Shown piece after piece: positions 8,192 to 16,783 of a DNA stretch of 39,071 bases. Where the stretch lies: contig JAYZDP010000207.1 in NCBI GenBank assembly GCA_036337765.1, forward strand, positions 1 to 39,071, written 5' to 3'. Below the pieces are notes generated by a model that did no database searches, had not been told where the DNA came from, and saw only the letters and a program-made list of their open reading frames with translations. Source of the stretch: JAYZDP01 sp036337765. GTDB taxonomy: Bacteria; Acidobacteriota; Thermoanaerobaculia; Multivoradales; Multivoraceae. Every line of letters begins with the position of its first letter. Position 1 is the first letter of the stretch. The translations under genes and the position numbers were made by a program.

Positions 8192-10002
8192 GACGGAGGT
8201 TGCGCGTGCTGCCGATGCTGGCGGCACTCGCCGCGAGCTTGGTGGCCGCGGCGCAGGGCGTGCCCTCGGGCAACGTTCGCTGGTTGCGCGTGGAGGGACC
8301 GAACTTCACGGTCATCAGCGATGCCAAGGAGAAGGCCGCGCGCGAGGTCCTCGACAGCCTCGAGGGGCTGCATCAACTGCTCTCGACGGTGACGAGCGAG
8401 CCTACGACGATGCCGGTTCGCACATTCGTCTTCGCCTTTCGTGACCAGGAGTCGCTGGCTGCCTACAGCCCATGGCCGAAGCGCCTGGATGTCGCAGGCT
8501 TCTTCGTCCCCGGCGCGTACCGCAACTACATGGGAGTGGACGCCTCGACGCTGGCCTCGCCGGCCGGCGTGGCTTATCACGAGTATCTGCACTTTTTCGC
8601 TTACGCCAACTTTCCGGCCGTGCCGCTGTGGTTCAACGAGGGCCTTGCCGAGTACTACAGCACCTTCCGCATCGAGGGGCGCCAGGCGCAGGTCGGCAGG
8701 CCGCGCTGGGAGCATCTCGAGTGGCTGAAAGCCAACCGCCTGATTCCCTTGAGCGAGCTCCTGGCCATGGACACGCGCTCGCCGCTTTACAACGAGTCGA
8801 ACCGCGTCGGCGCCTTCTATGTGCAGGCCTGGGCCATGGTTCACTACCTGTTCTCCGACGAGGACAGGGCGGCGGGCGTAGCCCGATTTCTCGACCTTTT
8901 GGCCAGAGGTCAGCCGGTTGAGCGCAGCTTCGGCGAAGCCTTCGGTCAGACGTTCGACGAGTTCGAGAGAGGGCTGCGCGCCTACATCGGCTCGCGTGTT
9001 TTCAACTTCCTTCGCACGCCGGTCGAGCGTCGGACCGAGGTCTATTCGGTGGAGATTCTCGACGTGCCGGAGGCGCTGACGATCCTCGGAGACTTCTTGG
9101 CCAACCTCGGCCCCGAGCGGGCGCAACAGGCTCGACGCCACTTCGACGAGGCGCTGCGCCTTGATGCGAACTGGGCTGCGGCGCAGGTCGGCCACGGGTG
9201 GCTGTGCCATCAGATCGACGATCTGCGCTGTGCCATCGAGCGCTACCGTCGGGCGGCAGTGAAGACCGGCAGCTCCGAGATCGGCCTGTTTCTGCTCGGC
9301 GAGGCGCTGGTGGAGCGGCTGGAGGCGGAGATCGGCACCGGCCCGCTGAGCTCAGAACAGCTGAGCTCGGTGAGCGAGGCTCGTCACTCGCTGACGCGCG
9401 CGCTAGAGCTCAATCCGAGTTTCGCGCCCACGCAGGTGTCGCTGGGCTGGACCTACCTCCACGACGGCGATCCCGACGCCGGTTTCGTCGCTTTGCGCCG
9501 CGCGCTCGAGGTCGCGCCGGCGGATCCGCGCGTGCTCTTCGGCCTTGCGGTACTGCGCGCGCGCGGCGGTGAGTTCGGCCGCGCCTGGGCGTTGACCGAC
9601 GAGCTTGCTGCGCAGGAAGGAGCCAAGCCAGTCTCGCTCGCCCGGCCGGAGCTGGTGGTTCAGCTTCGCGCCGCGGTCGCGCGCGAGCAGGCCAACCGTG
9701 CCACCGAGGCCGTGAACGACGGCGACGGTGAGAGGGCGATCGAGATCATTCTCTCGCTGCGGCCGCGGCTGGAGGCCTACCGACTGAGCGAGGAGCTGCG
9801 CCAGGCAGACGAGGTCACCAAGCACGCACGACACAACATCGCGGTAGACGCGATCCGCCAGGCCAGGCGGCTGCGCAACGAGGGTGAGATCCAGCAGGCC
9901 CTCGAGCTGGTGGACAAGGCGATCCCGGCACTCATTGGGCGATCGGCGATCCTGCAGGCCACCGACCTGAAAGCAAGCCTCGAAGAGAAGCTAGCGGACT
10001 AA
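8188..10002 (+). CDS. Secreted gluzincin-type metallopeptidase with TPR repeats (DUF1570-like)
   Basis: This 604-residue protein starts at a GTG whose GTGA overlaps the stop of the molybdoenzyme gene, implying translational coupling. Residues 1-22 are a signal peptide (VLPMLAALAASLVAAAQG). A zinc metallopeptidase core follows: HEYLH (His131, Glu132, His135), then NEGLAEYYS with the third ligand Glu151. The C-terminal half (about 300-604) contains TPR-like helical repeats, for example LTRALELNPSFAPTQVSLGW. This architecture, HExxH plus TPR in a secreted protein, is frequent in Acidobacteriota and deltaproteobacteria and is mostly uncharacterised. Pairing with a cytoplasmic molybdoenzyme is unusual. 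Whether it cleaves protein is unknown. Confidence 0.8.
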   Translation: MRRRLRVLPMLAALAASLVAAAQGVPSGNVRWLRVEGPNFTVISDAKEKAAREVLDSLEGLHQLLSTVTSEPTTMPVRTFVFAFRDQESLAAYSPWPKRLDVAGFFVPGAYRNYMGVDASTLASPAGVAYHEYLHFFAYANFPAVPLWFNEGLAEYYSTFRIEGRQAQVGRPRWEHLEWLKANRLIPLSELLAMDTRSPLYNESNRVGAFYVQAWAMVHYLFSDEDRAAGVARFLDLLARGQPVERSFGEAFGQTFDEFERGLRAYIGSRVFNFLRTPVERRTEVYSVEILDVPEALTILGDFLANLGPERAQQARRHFDEALRLDANWAAAQVGHGWLCHQIDDLRCAIERYRRAAVKTGSSEIGLFLLGEALVERLEAEIGTGPLSSEQLSSVSEARHSLTRALELNPSFAPTQVSLGWTYLHDGDPDAGFVALRRALEVAPADPRVLFGLAVLRARGGEFGRAWALTDELAAQEGAKPVSLARPELVVQLRAAVAREQANRATEAVNDGDGERAIEIILSLRPRLEAYRLSEELRQADEVTKHARHNIAVDAIRQARRLRNEGEIQQALELVDKAIPALIGRSAILQATDLKASLEEKLAD

Positions 10003-11831
10003 CGGGAGTACGGGGAGTCGAGCTTGGCGGTGCCGGCCAGCGAGCCACCGCCGAGAATGTCCTGCACTCCGACGACCACCTTGTGATCTCGATTGCGGAT
10101 CTCGAGCAGTGTCGAGTAGGTGTAGAAGGAGCCTTCGGCCGGGGGACCTTCGCCCTCCACGGACAGAGCACGCACTTCACTCGATGCCTGGTTGCCCTCC
10201 TTGTCCATCACCGAGATCCGCACCTCCAACTCACCGACGAATGCGCCGGCGGTCTCGACCATTGTCACCGATTCCAGTGGAATACGGACATCGAGCGGTA
10301 CCTCCAGCTTGCGCTTGTACGGCTGAAGAGGAACGCCGAGCGAGAGCTCGAGCGGGCTGGTGCCGGCGAAGCTGTCGAAGAGCAGCGCGGCTTCGACCTT
10401 CTGGTCTCCCTCAGCCTCGGCCGAGAGGTCTATGAACCCGGTCCTGGACCGCACCTCGACGCCCCGGCGCAACACCTCGATCTCGATCTCGTGGTGCAGA
10501 TCGTCGTCCTCGCGATCTCGGCTGAAGCCGAGCCAGTAGTAGTCGCGGGTATCCGCGTAGACCGTCGGGAGTGCTTGTAGTCGCTGGGCGTTGATCAGCG
10601 CCTCGCCGCCGGTCTCGTCGGCCACGAAGTCGAGCTAGTCGTGGTGGAACAGCTCTCGATTCCGTTGGGGGACACCGAGGTCGGTGGGCTCTGGCTCGTC
10701 GATCGTGACGGGCGAGTCTCCGGTCGCTCCGTCTCCGATCCGGTCGGCCCGGCGGAAGCCGGGGACGGCGATCGGATAGAGGGTGTAGCCGAGCAGATTG
10801 GCCGCATCGGTCATCGGCACCAGTGGATCGTCGTCGTCCATCTGGGCACGCGTCAGGCTGGCGTCGATCATCATCGCCGCCGATTGAGTGCCGTCGCTGA
10901 TCGCGTACTCCAGTGCCGACGACGGCCAGCCTCCTGCGAGCAACAGCATCGCCTTGCGCCCGTGCGCGCCCGCAAACTCCCGCATCGCGGCTGCGGCCGC
11001 GAGAGAAGTGCTGCGGATCTGGCTGGCCACCATGTAGGAGTAGTCGACTTCGGCGCCCCCTGCCTTGTGCAGGTGGAGATTCTTGAGGGCATCGAAGGCT
11101 CGTTCGATGTCGGCATCGCCCTGGGACAACTCGTCGCCCTCGCCGGCGCCGAACGGGTTGCCGGAGCCGGCGCCGCCCGTGCGTGCGACGAGGAACTGGA
11201 TGCGCTCGTTCTCCAGATCGCGCCAGTCGTCGATGACGCGAAGCTCGGCCAGGCGGTGCAGGCCGTAGGTGGGTGCAGAGCGCGCCTTCTCGAAGGCTTC
11301 CGCCAGCTCGCCGGGATCGCGCTCCCAGCCACTGAGGAGGGTCAGTTCGTGGCCATCGAAGGCGACGATCGCCATCGTGTCGTAGGCGCCGAGCTGGTCG
11401 AGTGACTGCTCGAGGGCATCGAGCACCTGGTTGCGATAGTGGCCGACGGAGAACAGATTGTCGACGAACACCAGGAAACGGGTCGGAACCGGATCACCCT
11501 GAACTACGGGTGCCGAGCTCGGTGCTTGTGCCGAGACCTGCACCAGCGAGGTCGTAGCCTGGCCGTCGGCGACTTCGGTGAAGAAGTCGATCGGGGTCTC
11601 GATTCCGTCGACCCGGACCCGGAAGTCCTCAGGACCCAGGTTGGGAACGCGACGGCCGCGGTCTGTCACGACGACCTCGACGTCGATCACGCGGACGTCG
11701 ACGGTCTCGAAGAAGACCGGCGGTGGCGAGGAGTCCTGGCTCTGTGCCCGAGCCGCTAGCGGGGGCGCCATGACGAGCGCCAAAACCAGCGCGCCGGCGA
11801 CAGCTCGCCGGAGTGGGGTAGCAGTGGCCAT
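9999..11831 (-). pseudogene. VWA-domain secreted protein (VWFA-related acidobacterial type), interrupted by an in-frame TAG
   Basis: The reading frame from the ATG at 11831 (AAGGAG about ten bases upstream) encodes a signal peptide ending near LAARAQ. The acidobacterial VWFA-related domain follows, with VDVRVIDVEVVVTDRG and the von Willebrand A metal-site region FLVFVDNLFSVGHYR. After 398 residues it meets TAG at 10635-10637. The same frame then continues without other stops to 9999, starting LDFVADETGGEAL, the conserved piece that normally follows in this family, then a C-terminal beta domain ending at DSPYSR. The two parts together would make a normal protein of about 610 residues. TAG ends many genes here, so recoding is unlikely. 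A single base change such as CAG to TAG is the simplest lesion. A sequence error is possible, and the 3' part also has a GTG at 10625. The 3' end overlaps that of the convergent peptidase gene. Confidence 0.8.
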
Positions 11832-11914
11832 CGGCGATTCTCCTTGGTTAGCTTGCGCAACCGTCAATGTACCAGCGTTTCCTGCCGGGTCGGGTTTAGA
11901 TAGCCTGCATAGGC

Positions 11915-14131
11915 ATGCTCGGACGCCGACGCCCGCACAGGCACACAATCGCGCTGCTCGCCATCGCACTGCTGGCTGCCTGTACCCCACCCACGACGAT
12001 CGACCTCGTCGATGAGCTGCCGGGGGCCCAGGTCCACTACACCCGCGAGATGGTGGACATCGGCACAGCCGAGGCGCGTCAGTTTCTGGTTGACGGCTGG
12101 GGGGCGAACGAGACCTGGGACGACGGGTCGACCGTGGTCTGGAGCGTGGGGTCGGAGTCCCGCTTGCGGTTCTTTCTCCACCAGCCTGCCCGGGTGCGCT
12201 TCGTCTTTCGCGGCACTCCGGTGCGTTTCGACGGAGCGCCCCCGCAGAAGATCGCCGTGGCGATCAACGGCAAGCTCCACCGTGAGATTCCGGTCAACGG
12301 CGAGCGCGTCGGCAGGCCGATGCGAGCACCGGCATCTGCAGTGCGTGCCGGGGTCAACGAGCTCACCCTCACGTATGCGTACACGCGGTCTCCAGCCGAG
12401 CTCGGCCGCGGCTCGGACGAGCGCCAGCTCGGCGTGGCGTGGGACTGGATCCGAGTCGAGGGGGGTGGCGGCGGAGACGTGGAAGTGGATTCCAGCGCCA
12501 ATCTGACGATTCCAGTTGGCACGCGTGTCGACTACTTCTTCAGCCTCGAGGGGGCCGCGCGGTTCGAGACTTCCCGCCTCGCCTCGCCCCGATCGGGGCC
12601 GCGGCAGCTCGAGCTCGAGGTCGAGCTCGAGGGAGGCGAGGTGACGCGCGAGATCTTCGAGGTCCGTGATCCCAGCGAGGTCTCCGCCGAGATCGGGGGT
12701 CCGGGGCTGGCTCGCCTGTCACTGACAGCCAAGGGTGCTGCGGGCGGCAGCGTCGAGCTGAGCCGTCCGTTGCTGTCGGTCGACGCGCGTCGTCGCCGTG
12801 AGTATCCCGCGTCCAGCGGCGACGCGGGTGCGGAGTCGCTGAACGTACTCGTCTATCTTGTCGACACGTTGCGTGCCGATCACCTCGGCTGCTACGGGTA
12901 CGAGCGTGACACCAGTCCACATCTGGATGCCTTTGCCGCCGACGCGACGCTGTTTCGCAACGCGATGGCCCAGGCGCCGTGGACCCGCCCGGCGGTGGCG
13001 TCCATCTTCACCGGGCTGACGCCGATCGCCCACGGAGTCAACACGAGGGAGAGCCTGCTGCCCCCGGAGGCGCTGACCCTTCCCGAGCTCTTCCAGGCCG
13101 CCGGGTACGACACGGTGGGGATTGTGACCAACCCGAACCTCGCGGAGCAGGTCGGCTTCAGCCAGGGTTTCGGCGAGTATCAGCTCACCCTCCCCAAGTA
13201 CGCGACGGCCGAAGAGCTGGCCGAAGTCACTGCCGAGGACGTGATCGATCGTTTCGAGTCCTGGGTCCGCTCGCGGTCGTCGGTCGACGGGCCCTTCTTC
13301 GCCTATCTGCACACCGGCGAGCCGCATGGTCCTTACGAGCCTCCTGCCGAACTGCGTGAGCTCTACGGGAAGGTCTCGAGCGACCGTGTCGGTAGCAAGG
13401 GAGAGCTACGCCAGCTGGCGAACGGCGAAGTGTCGGCGGACGCGAATCACGTTGCAGAGCTTCTGCGCCTCTACGACGCGGAGATCTTCTGGAACGATCG
13501 GTCTTTCGGCCGGCTGATCAGGCTGCTGCGCGATCGCGATCTCTACGACCGGACGATCATCGTGTTCGTCTCCGACCACGGCGAGGCTTTTCTCGACCAC
13601 GGCACGTGGCAGCACGGCAAGGTGCTCTACCGCGAGGTCATCGGCGTTCCGCTGGTGATCCGTTTCCCTGGCCACGGCCAGGGCGAGCGGGTCGAGGCGA
13701 TCGTGCAGCACGTCGACCTCATGCCGACACTCCTGGCGGCGGCCGGGATCGCCTCGCCCGGTGCGCTCGGCGGGCGAGACCTGAGTCGCTTCATCGGTGA
13801 TGGCAGACCCGCCGTCGCCGCCGCGACAGGGGCCGAGATCGTGAGCATGCTCCAAGGTGCCTCGGGTCTGCGTACCGCCGCGATCTCGACTTCCGAGTGG
13901 CGACTCCTCGAGCCGTGGGCGTACTCGTCTTTCCCTGACCCCGAGCTCTACAGATGGGTCGACGACCCGGCTGAAGCCCGCGATGTCGCGGCCTCACACC
14001 CCCTCGTCGTCGGCTACCTGCGGGCTCGGCTCGCCAAGCGCAAGGCGGCCGAAGACGGGTTGATAGCAAACCAGGAGATCGAGCTCGATCCGGACATCGA
14101 GAAGCAACTGCGCGCCATGGGCTACCTCTAG
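11915..14131 (+). CDS. Sulfatase-fold lipoprotein with Thr nucleophile and N-terminal accessory domain
   Basis: This 738-residue protein has a lipoprotein signal (LLAIALLAACTPP, Cys at about residue 23). About 280 residues of beta-rich accessory sequence follow, resembling a carbohydrate-binding or jelly-roll module. The alkaline-phosphatase/sulfatase domain begins at LNVLVYLVDTLRADHLGCYGY (about residue 310), with metal-binding Asp in VDTLRAD and a second site in FVSDHGEAFLDHG. The nucleophile region is APWTRPAVASIFTG with Thr357. True sulfatases have Cys or Ser in a C/S-x-P/A-x-R motif converted to formylglycine; here it is Thr and the following Arg is Val, so formylglycine formation is not expected. 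Thr nucleophiles occur in phospho-group transferases and hydrolases of this superfamily. The C-terminus, ELDPDIEKQLRAMGYL, is common in this subgroup. It could be a phosphodiesterase or phosphotransferase acting at the envelope. Confidence 0.83.
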   Translation: MLGRRRPHRHTIALLAIALLAACTPPTTIDLVDELPGAQVHYTREMVDIGTAEARQFLVDGWGANETWDDGSTVVWSVGSESRLRFFLHQPARVRFVFRGTPVRFDGAPPQKIAVAINGKLHREIPVNGERVGRPMRAPASAVRAGVNELTLTYAYTRSPAELGRGSDERQLGVAWDWIRVEGGGGGDVEVDSSANLTIPVGTRVDYFFSLEGAARFETSRLASPRSGPRQLELEVELEGGEVTREIFEVRDPSEVSAEIGGPGLARLSLTAKGAAGGSVELSRPLLSVDARRRREYPASSGDAGAESLNVLVYLVDTLRADHLGCYGYERDTSPHLDAFAADATLFRNAMAQAPWTRPAVASIFTGLTPIAHGVNTRESLLPPEALTLPELFQAAGYDTVGIVTNPNLAEQVGFSQGFGEYQLTLPKYATAEELAEVTAEDVIDRFESWVRSRSSVDGPFFAYLHTGEPHGPYEPPAELRELYGKVSSDRVGSKGELRQLANGEVSADANHVAELLRLYDAEIFWNDRSFGRLIRLLRDRDLYDRTIIVFVSDHGEAFLDHGTWQHGKVLYREVIGVPLVIRFPGHGQGERVEAIVQHVDLMPTLLAAAGIASPGALGGRDLSRFIGDGRPAVAAATGAEIVSMLQGASGLRTAAISTSEWRLLEPWAYSSFPDPELYRWVDDPAEARDVAASHPLVVGYLRARLAKRKAAEDGLIANQEIELDPDIEKQLRAMGYL

Positions 14132-14295
14132 TTGTCGGTTGCCCTCGGCCGGACGATTCCGAGGCGCTTCATGCGGTACTCGAGAGTGGTGGGTTTGAGC
14201 CCGAGGATGGCAGCCGCGCCACCGCGCCCGCGGATCCGCCAGTGGGTCTGCGTGACCATTTCGCGGTCGCGACTACGTAGGAAGTAGCTAGCCGT
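14128..14295 (-). pseudogene. Remnant of a sigma-54 activator (NtrC/FhlA-type) Fis-like DNA-binding domain
   Basis: On the minus strand a 56-codon frame bounded by stops at 14296-14298 and 14128-14130 reads THWRIRGRGGAAAILGLKPT followed by TLEYRMKRLGI. This matches the C-terminal helix-turn-helix of sigma-54-dependent activators (WRI-G-GAA-LGL-PTTL-RMKKLGI). The AAA+ ATPase and receiver domains are absent, and the region upstream has stops and degenerate sequence, so only the last roughly 45 residues survive. Its stop overlaps the stop of the sulfatase-fold gene on the other strand. It appears to be the relic of a regulator largely deleted when the neighbouring genes came together. It has no plausible start. 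Confidence 0.75.
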
Positions 14296-14307
14296 CTAGG
14301 CCCTGTG

Positions 14308-15867
14308 TCATCCGACCCGGCGCTCGTGACCCTTCCAGTAAGGCTCGCGGAGGTCCTTCTTCAGCACTTTTCCGCTGGCGTTGCGGGGCAGCTCGGCGAT
14401 CATGTCGACGGAGCGAGGGATCTTGAATCCGGCGAGCTTCTCCCGGCAGTGGTCTATCAGCCCCTCGGGCTCCAACGTCTCTCCCTCCCGCAGCACGACG
14501 ATGGCCTTCAATGTCTCGCCCCACTTGTCGTCGGGAACACCGATCACCGCCGCGTCGGCGACCGCGGGGTGCTGGAAGATGACCTCTTCGACCTCGCGCG
14601 GATACACGTTCTCACTGCCGGTCACGACCATGTCCTTGACCCGGTCCTGGATGAAGACGAAGCCCTCGTCGTCCATGGTTCCCGCGTCGCCAGTGTGCAT
14701 CCAACCGCCCTCCAGTGCCTCGGCGGTGGCCTCGGGCTTGTTGAGATAGCCGCGCATGAGCTGTGGCCCGCGGGCCGCGATCTCGCCAATCTCGCCGTGC
14801 GGGACCTCCTCGTCGTTCTCGTCGACGATGCGAAGCTCCGTGCCCAAGACGGCGCGGCCCGCAGAGAGCAACAGGTGTCCTTCGCCCGCGAGCGCGCGTT
14901 GGTGCGCCGACCAGGGCAGGAGCGTCAGCACAGCGGTGGTCTCGGTCATGCCGTAGCCCTGAACGAAGTCGCAGCCGAAGACCTCGATCGCCTGGCGCAG
15001 GGTGGCCTCGGCGATCGGCGACGCGCCGTAGGCCACTAGGTCTAGACTCTCGAACTTGCGCTCGGCGATATCCGGGACCATCACCAGGCAGGCCTGGATC
15101 ATTGCGGGCACGAGCGTCGCGGCACTGACGCTGCCGTCATCGAGGGCGTTGACCACCTGATCGGGGAAGAAGTCCTCGTGAATGACGCCGCAGGCCCCCT
15201 GGGCGACCGTCGCGAACAGCGAGACACCGGCAGCCGCGTGGTAGAGGGGGGCGACGATGAGGTAACCCTGGCCCTGTTCGAGAACCACTGTGCCCGTCCA
15301 CTGGATCAGATTGGAGCAGACGGCGCGATGGGTGAGGATCGCCCCTTTCGGGTGTCCCGTCGTGCCAGAGGTGTACATGATGTAGACGTCTTCGCTGTCG
15401 TCGATCTGGCGGTCAGGCCGCGCTCCCGAAGCGCCGTCGAGCCAGTCGTCGAAGGCCTCCCATCCCGGTGGTGGGTCGGCATCGAGGGCGTAGCGCAGCT
15501 CGACCGTTTCGAGATCGTCCATCACTTGGTCGACGGCCTCGGCCAGCTCGCCCCGGGCGATGATGCCTTTGATGGCGGCGTCGTTGATGATGTACGCCCA
15601 CTCAGGGCCGGCGAGGCGGTAGTTGAGCGGCACCGTGATGACGCCCGCCTTGAAGGCACCGTAGTAGATGAGCACGTAGTCGAGGCAGTTCTTTGCCAGG
15701 ATTCCGAGCCGATCGCCCTTTTCGAAGCCGCTCTCGGCGAGCGCGAACGCGATGCGGTCGGTCGCCACGGCGGCCTCGGCGTAGGTGCATTGCTCGCCGT
15801 CGAAGGTCGCGAACGTGGCGTCGGGTGTCTCGCGGGCATAGAGGTCGAGGTAGTCGTGAATGCGCAT
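14308..15867 (-). CDS. AMP-dependent acyl-CoA synthetase/ligase
   Basis: This 519-residue enzyme belongs to the ANL adenylating superfamily and should activate a carboxylic acid to its CoA thioester via an acyl-AMP. The phosphate-binding loop is YTSGTTGHPKGA, the A5 motif is QGYGMTETTAV, the A7 motif is MHTGDAG, and the C-terminal catalytic Lys lies in NASGKVLKKDLR. The ATG at 15867 starts MRIHDYLDLYA and has GGAGAG a few bases upstream; the frame is open further, but that part crosses the hairpin repeat and is not coding. The size and absence of a membrane segment fit a soluble medium- or long-chain or aromatic/steroid acid ligase. It diverges from the SDR across the repeat at 15.94 kb. Substrate not determinable. 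Confidence 0.88.
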   Translation of the reverse strand: MRIHDYLDLYARETPDATFATFDGEQCTYAEAAVATDRIAFALAESGFEKGDRLGILAKNCLDYVLIYYGAFKAGVITVPLNYRLAGPEWAYIINDAAIKGIIARGELAEAVDQVMDDLETVELRYALDADPPPGWEAFDDWLDGASGARPDRQIDDSEDVYIMYTSGTTGHPKGAILTHRAVCSNLIQWTGTVVLEQGQGYLIVAPLYHAAAGVSLFATVAQGACGVIHEDFFPDQVVNALDDGSVSAATLVPAMIQACLVMVPDIAERKFESLDLVAYGASPIAEATLRQAIEVFGCDFVQGYGMTETTAVLTLLPWSAHQRALAGEGHLLLSAGRAVLGTELRIVDENDEEVPHGEIGEIAARGPQLMRGYLNKPEATAEALEGGWMHTGDAGTMDDEGFVFIQDRVKDMVVTGSENVYPREVEEVIFQHPAVADAAVIGVPDDKWGETLKAIVVLREGETLEPEGLIDHCREKLAGFKIPRSVDMIAELPRNASGKVLKKDLREPYWKGHERRVG

Positions 15868-15937
15868 GATCTCTCCTTCGGGCTGAGCCAGCGAGACTAC
15901 ATGACGCTGGGCTGGAGCTTCCAGTGTCCGGCCCGGA

Positions 15938-16009
15938 GCCTTCGCGGCCAACGCCCCCCGGAGGGATAGCAACAACTCGGGCCCCGTGGTACGACCACGG
16001 GGCCCGAGT
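15938..16009. repeat. Dispersed structured repeat, copy A, with 16-bp perfect hairpin
   Basis: This intergenic element consists of an approximately 29-base block (15943-15971, containing GCCCCCCGGAGGGATAGCA) and then a hairpin with arms 15975-15990 and 15994-16009 and a 3-base loop ACG. All 16 pairs match. The block recurs near 22.62 kb with one mismatch, and the following hairpin is homologous in position. It lies between two divergent genes, so it is not a simple terminator, and there is no U-tract. Orientation is unknown. Confidence 0.75.
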
Positions 16010-16039
16010 GCTATAAAGCGCCTTCGACCAGGAGGGACC

Positions 16040-16780
16040 ATGAGCTTCGAGAATAAGGTGGCGCTGGTCACCGGAGGTAGCCGGGGACTGGGCAGAGAGA
16101 TGGTGTTGGCGTTCGCGCGCGAGGGAGCGGACGTGGTGATCGCCAGTCGGAAGCTCGAGAACTGCGAGGCGGTGGCGGCCGAGGTCGAGGCGCTTGGTCG
16201 ACGGGCCCTGCCCGTGGCGTGCCACGTCGGGCATTGGGTCGAGTTGGGCGATCTCGCGGATCGTGCCTATGAGGAGTTCGGCAAGGTCGACATCCTGGTC
16301 AACAACGCCGGCATGTCGCCGCTCTATCCGTCGCTGGAAGAAGTGTCGGAGGAGCTCTTCGACAAAATCATTGGCGTTAACCTCAAGGGTCCCTACCGGC
16401 TGAGCGCCATCGTCGGCAGTCGCATGGCCGCCGGCGACGGCGGAGTGATTCTCAACATCTCCTCCACCGGGTCGATCCACCCGAGCCCGAACGCCGAGCC
16501 GTACGGGGCCGCCAAGGCGGGCCTCAACGCCCTCACCCGCTCGCTGGCGTTCGCCTACCGGCCGAAGGTGCGTGTCAACTGCATCCTGGCCGGCCCGTTT
16601 CTGACCGACATTTCGAAGGCCTGGGACATGGAGGCGTTCGAACGCAACGCCTCCTCCTCGATTGCCCTCGGTCGCGGTGGCGAGCCCGACGAGATCGTCG
16701 GAGCGGCACTCTACCTGTGCTCCGACGCGGCCAGCTTCACCAACGCCGCCCTCATCAGCGTCGACGGGGGAGGAAGATAG
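16040..16780 (+). CDS. Short-chain dehydrogenase/reductase (classical SDR)
   Basis: This 246-residue NAD(P)-dependent oxidoreductase has the cofactor motif TGGSRGLGRE (residues 11-20), NNAG (88-91), and the catalytic triad Ser142, Tyr155 and Lys159 in NISSTG and PYGAAKAG. The C-terminal DGGG is typical. GGAGGG sits just upstream of the ATG and fixes the start. Nearest general type is 3-ketoacyl/3-hydroxyacyl or steroid/alcohol dehydrogenase; the sequence does not decide the substrate. Asp at position 31 of the second strand is followed by Arg37 (IASRK), which favours NADP, but this is weak. Its promoter region is shared with the divergent acyl-CoA ligase, so the two may act on the same substrate class. 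Confidence 0.88.
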   Translation: MSFENKVALVTGGSRGLGREMVLAFAREGADVVIASRKLENCEAVAAEVEALGRRALPVACHVGHWVELGDLADRAYEEFGKVDILVNNAGMSPLYPSLEEVSEELFDKIIGVNLKGPYRLSAIVGSRMAAGDGGVILNISSTGSIHPSPNAEPYGAAKAGLNALTRSLAFAYRPKVRVNCILAGPFLTDISKAWDMEAFERNASSSIALGRGGEPDEIVGAALYLCSDAASFTNAALISVDGGGR

Positions 16781-16783
16781 GCG

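Noticed and set aside
10635..10637. Amber codon as pyrrolysine or general TAG recoding
   Set aside because: TAG terminates several intact genes here (GMC, SDR, pfkA, sulfatase-fold, bPH2), and no pyl genes are present. A nonsense mutation or sequence error is simpler.
15975..16009. Rho-independent terminator
   Set aside because: The hairpin is strong but has no T-tract on either strand and lies between divergent start codons, so termination is not the likely role.
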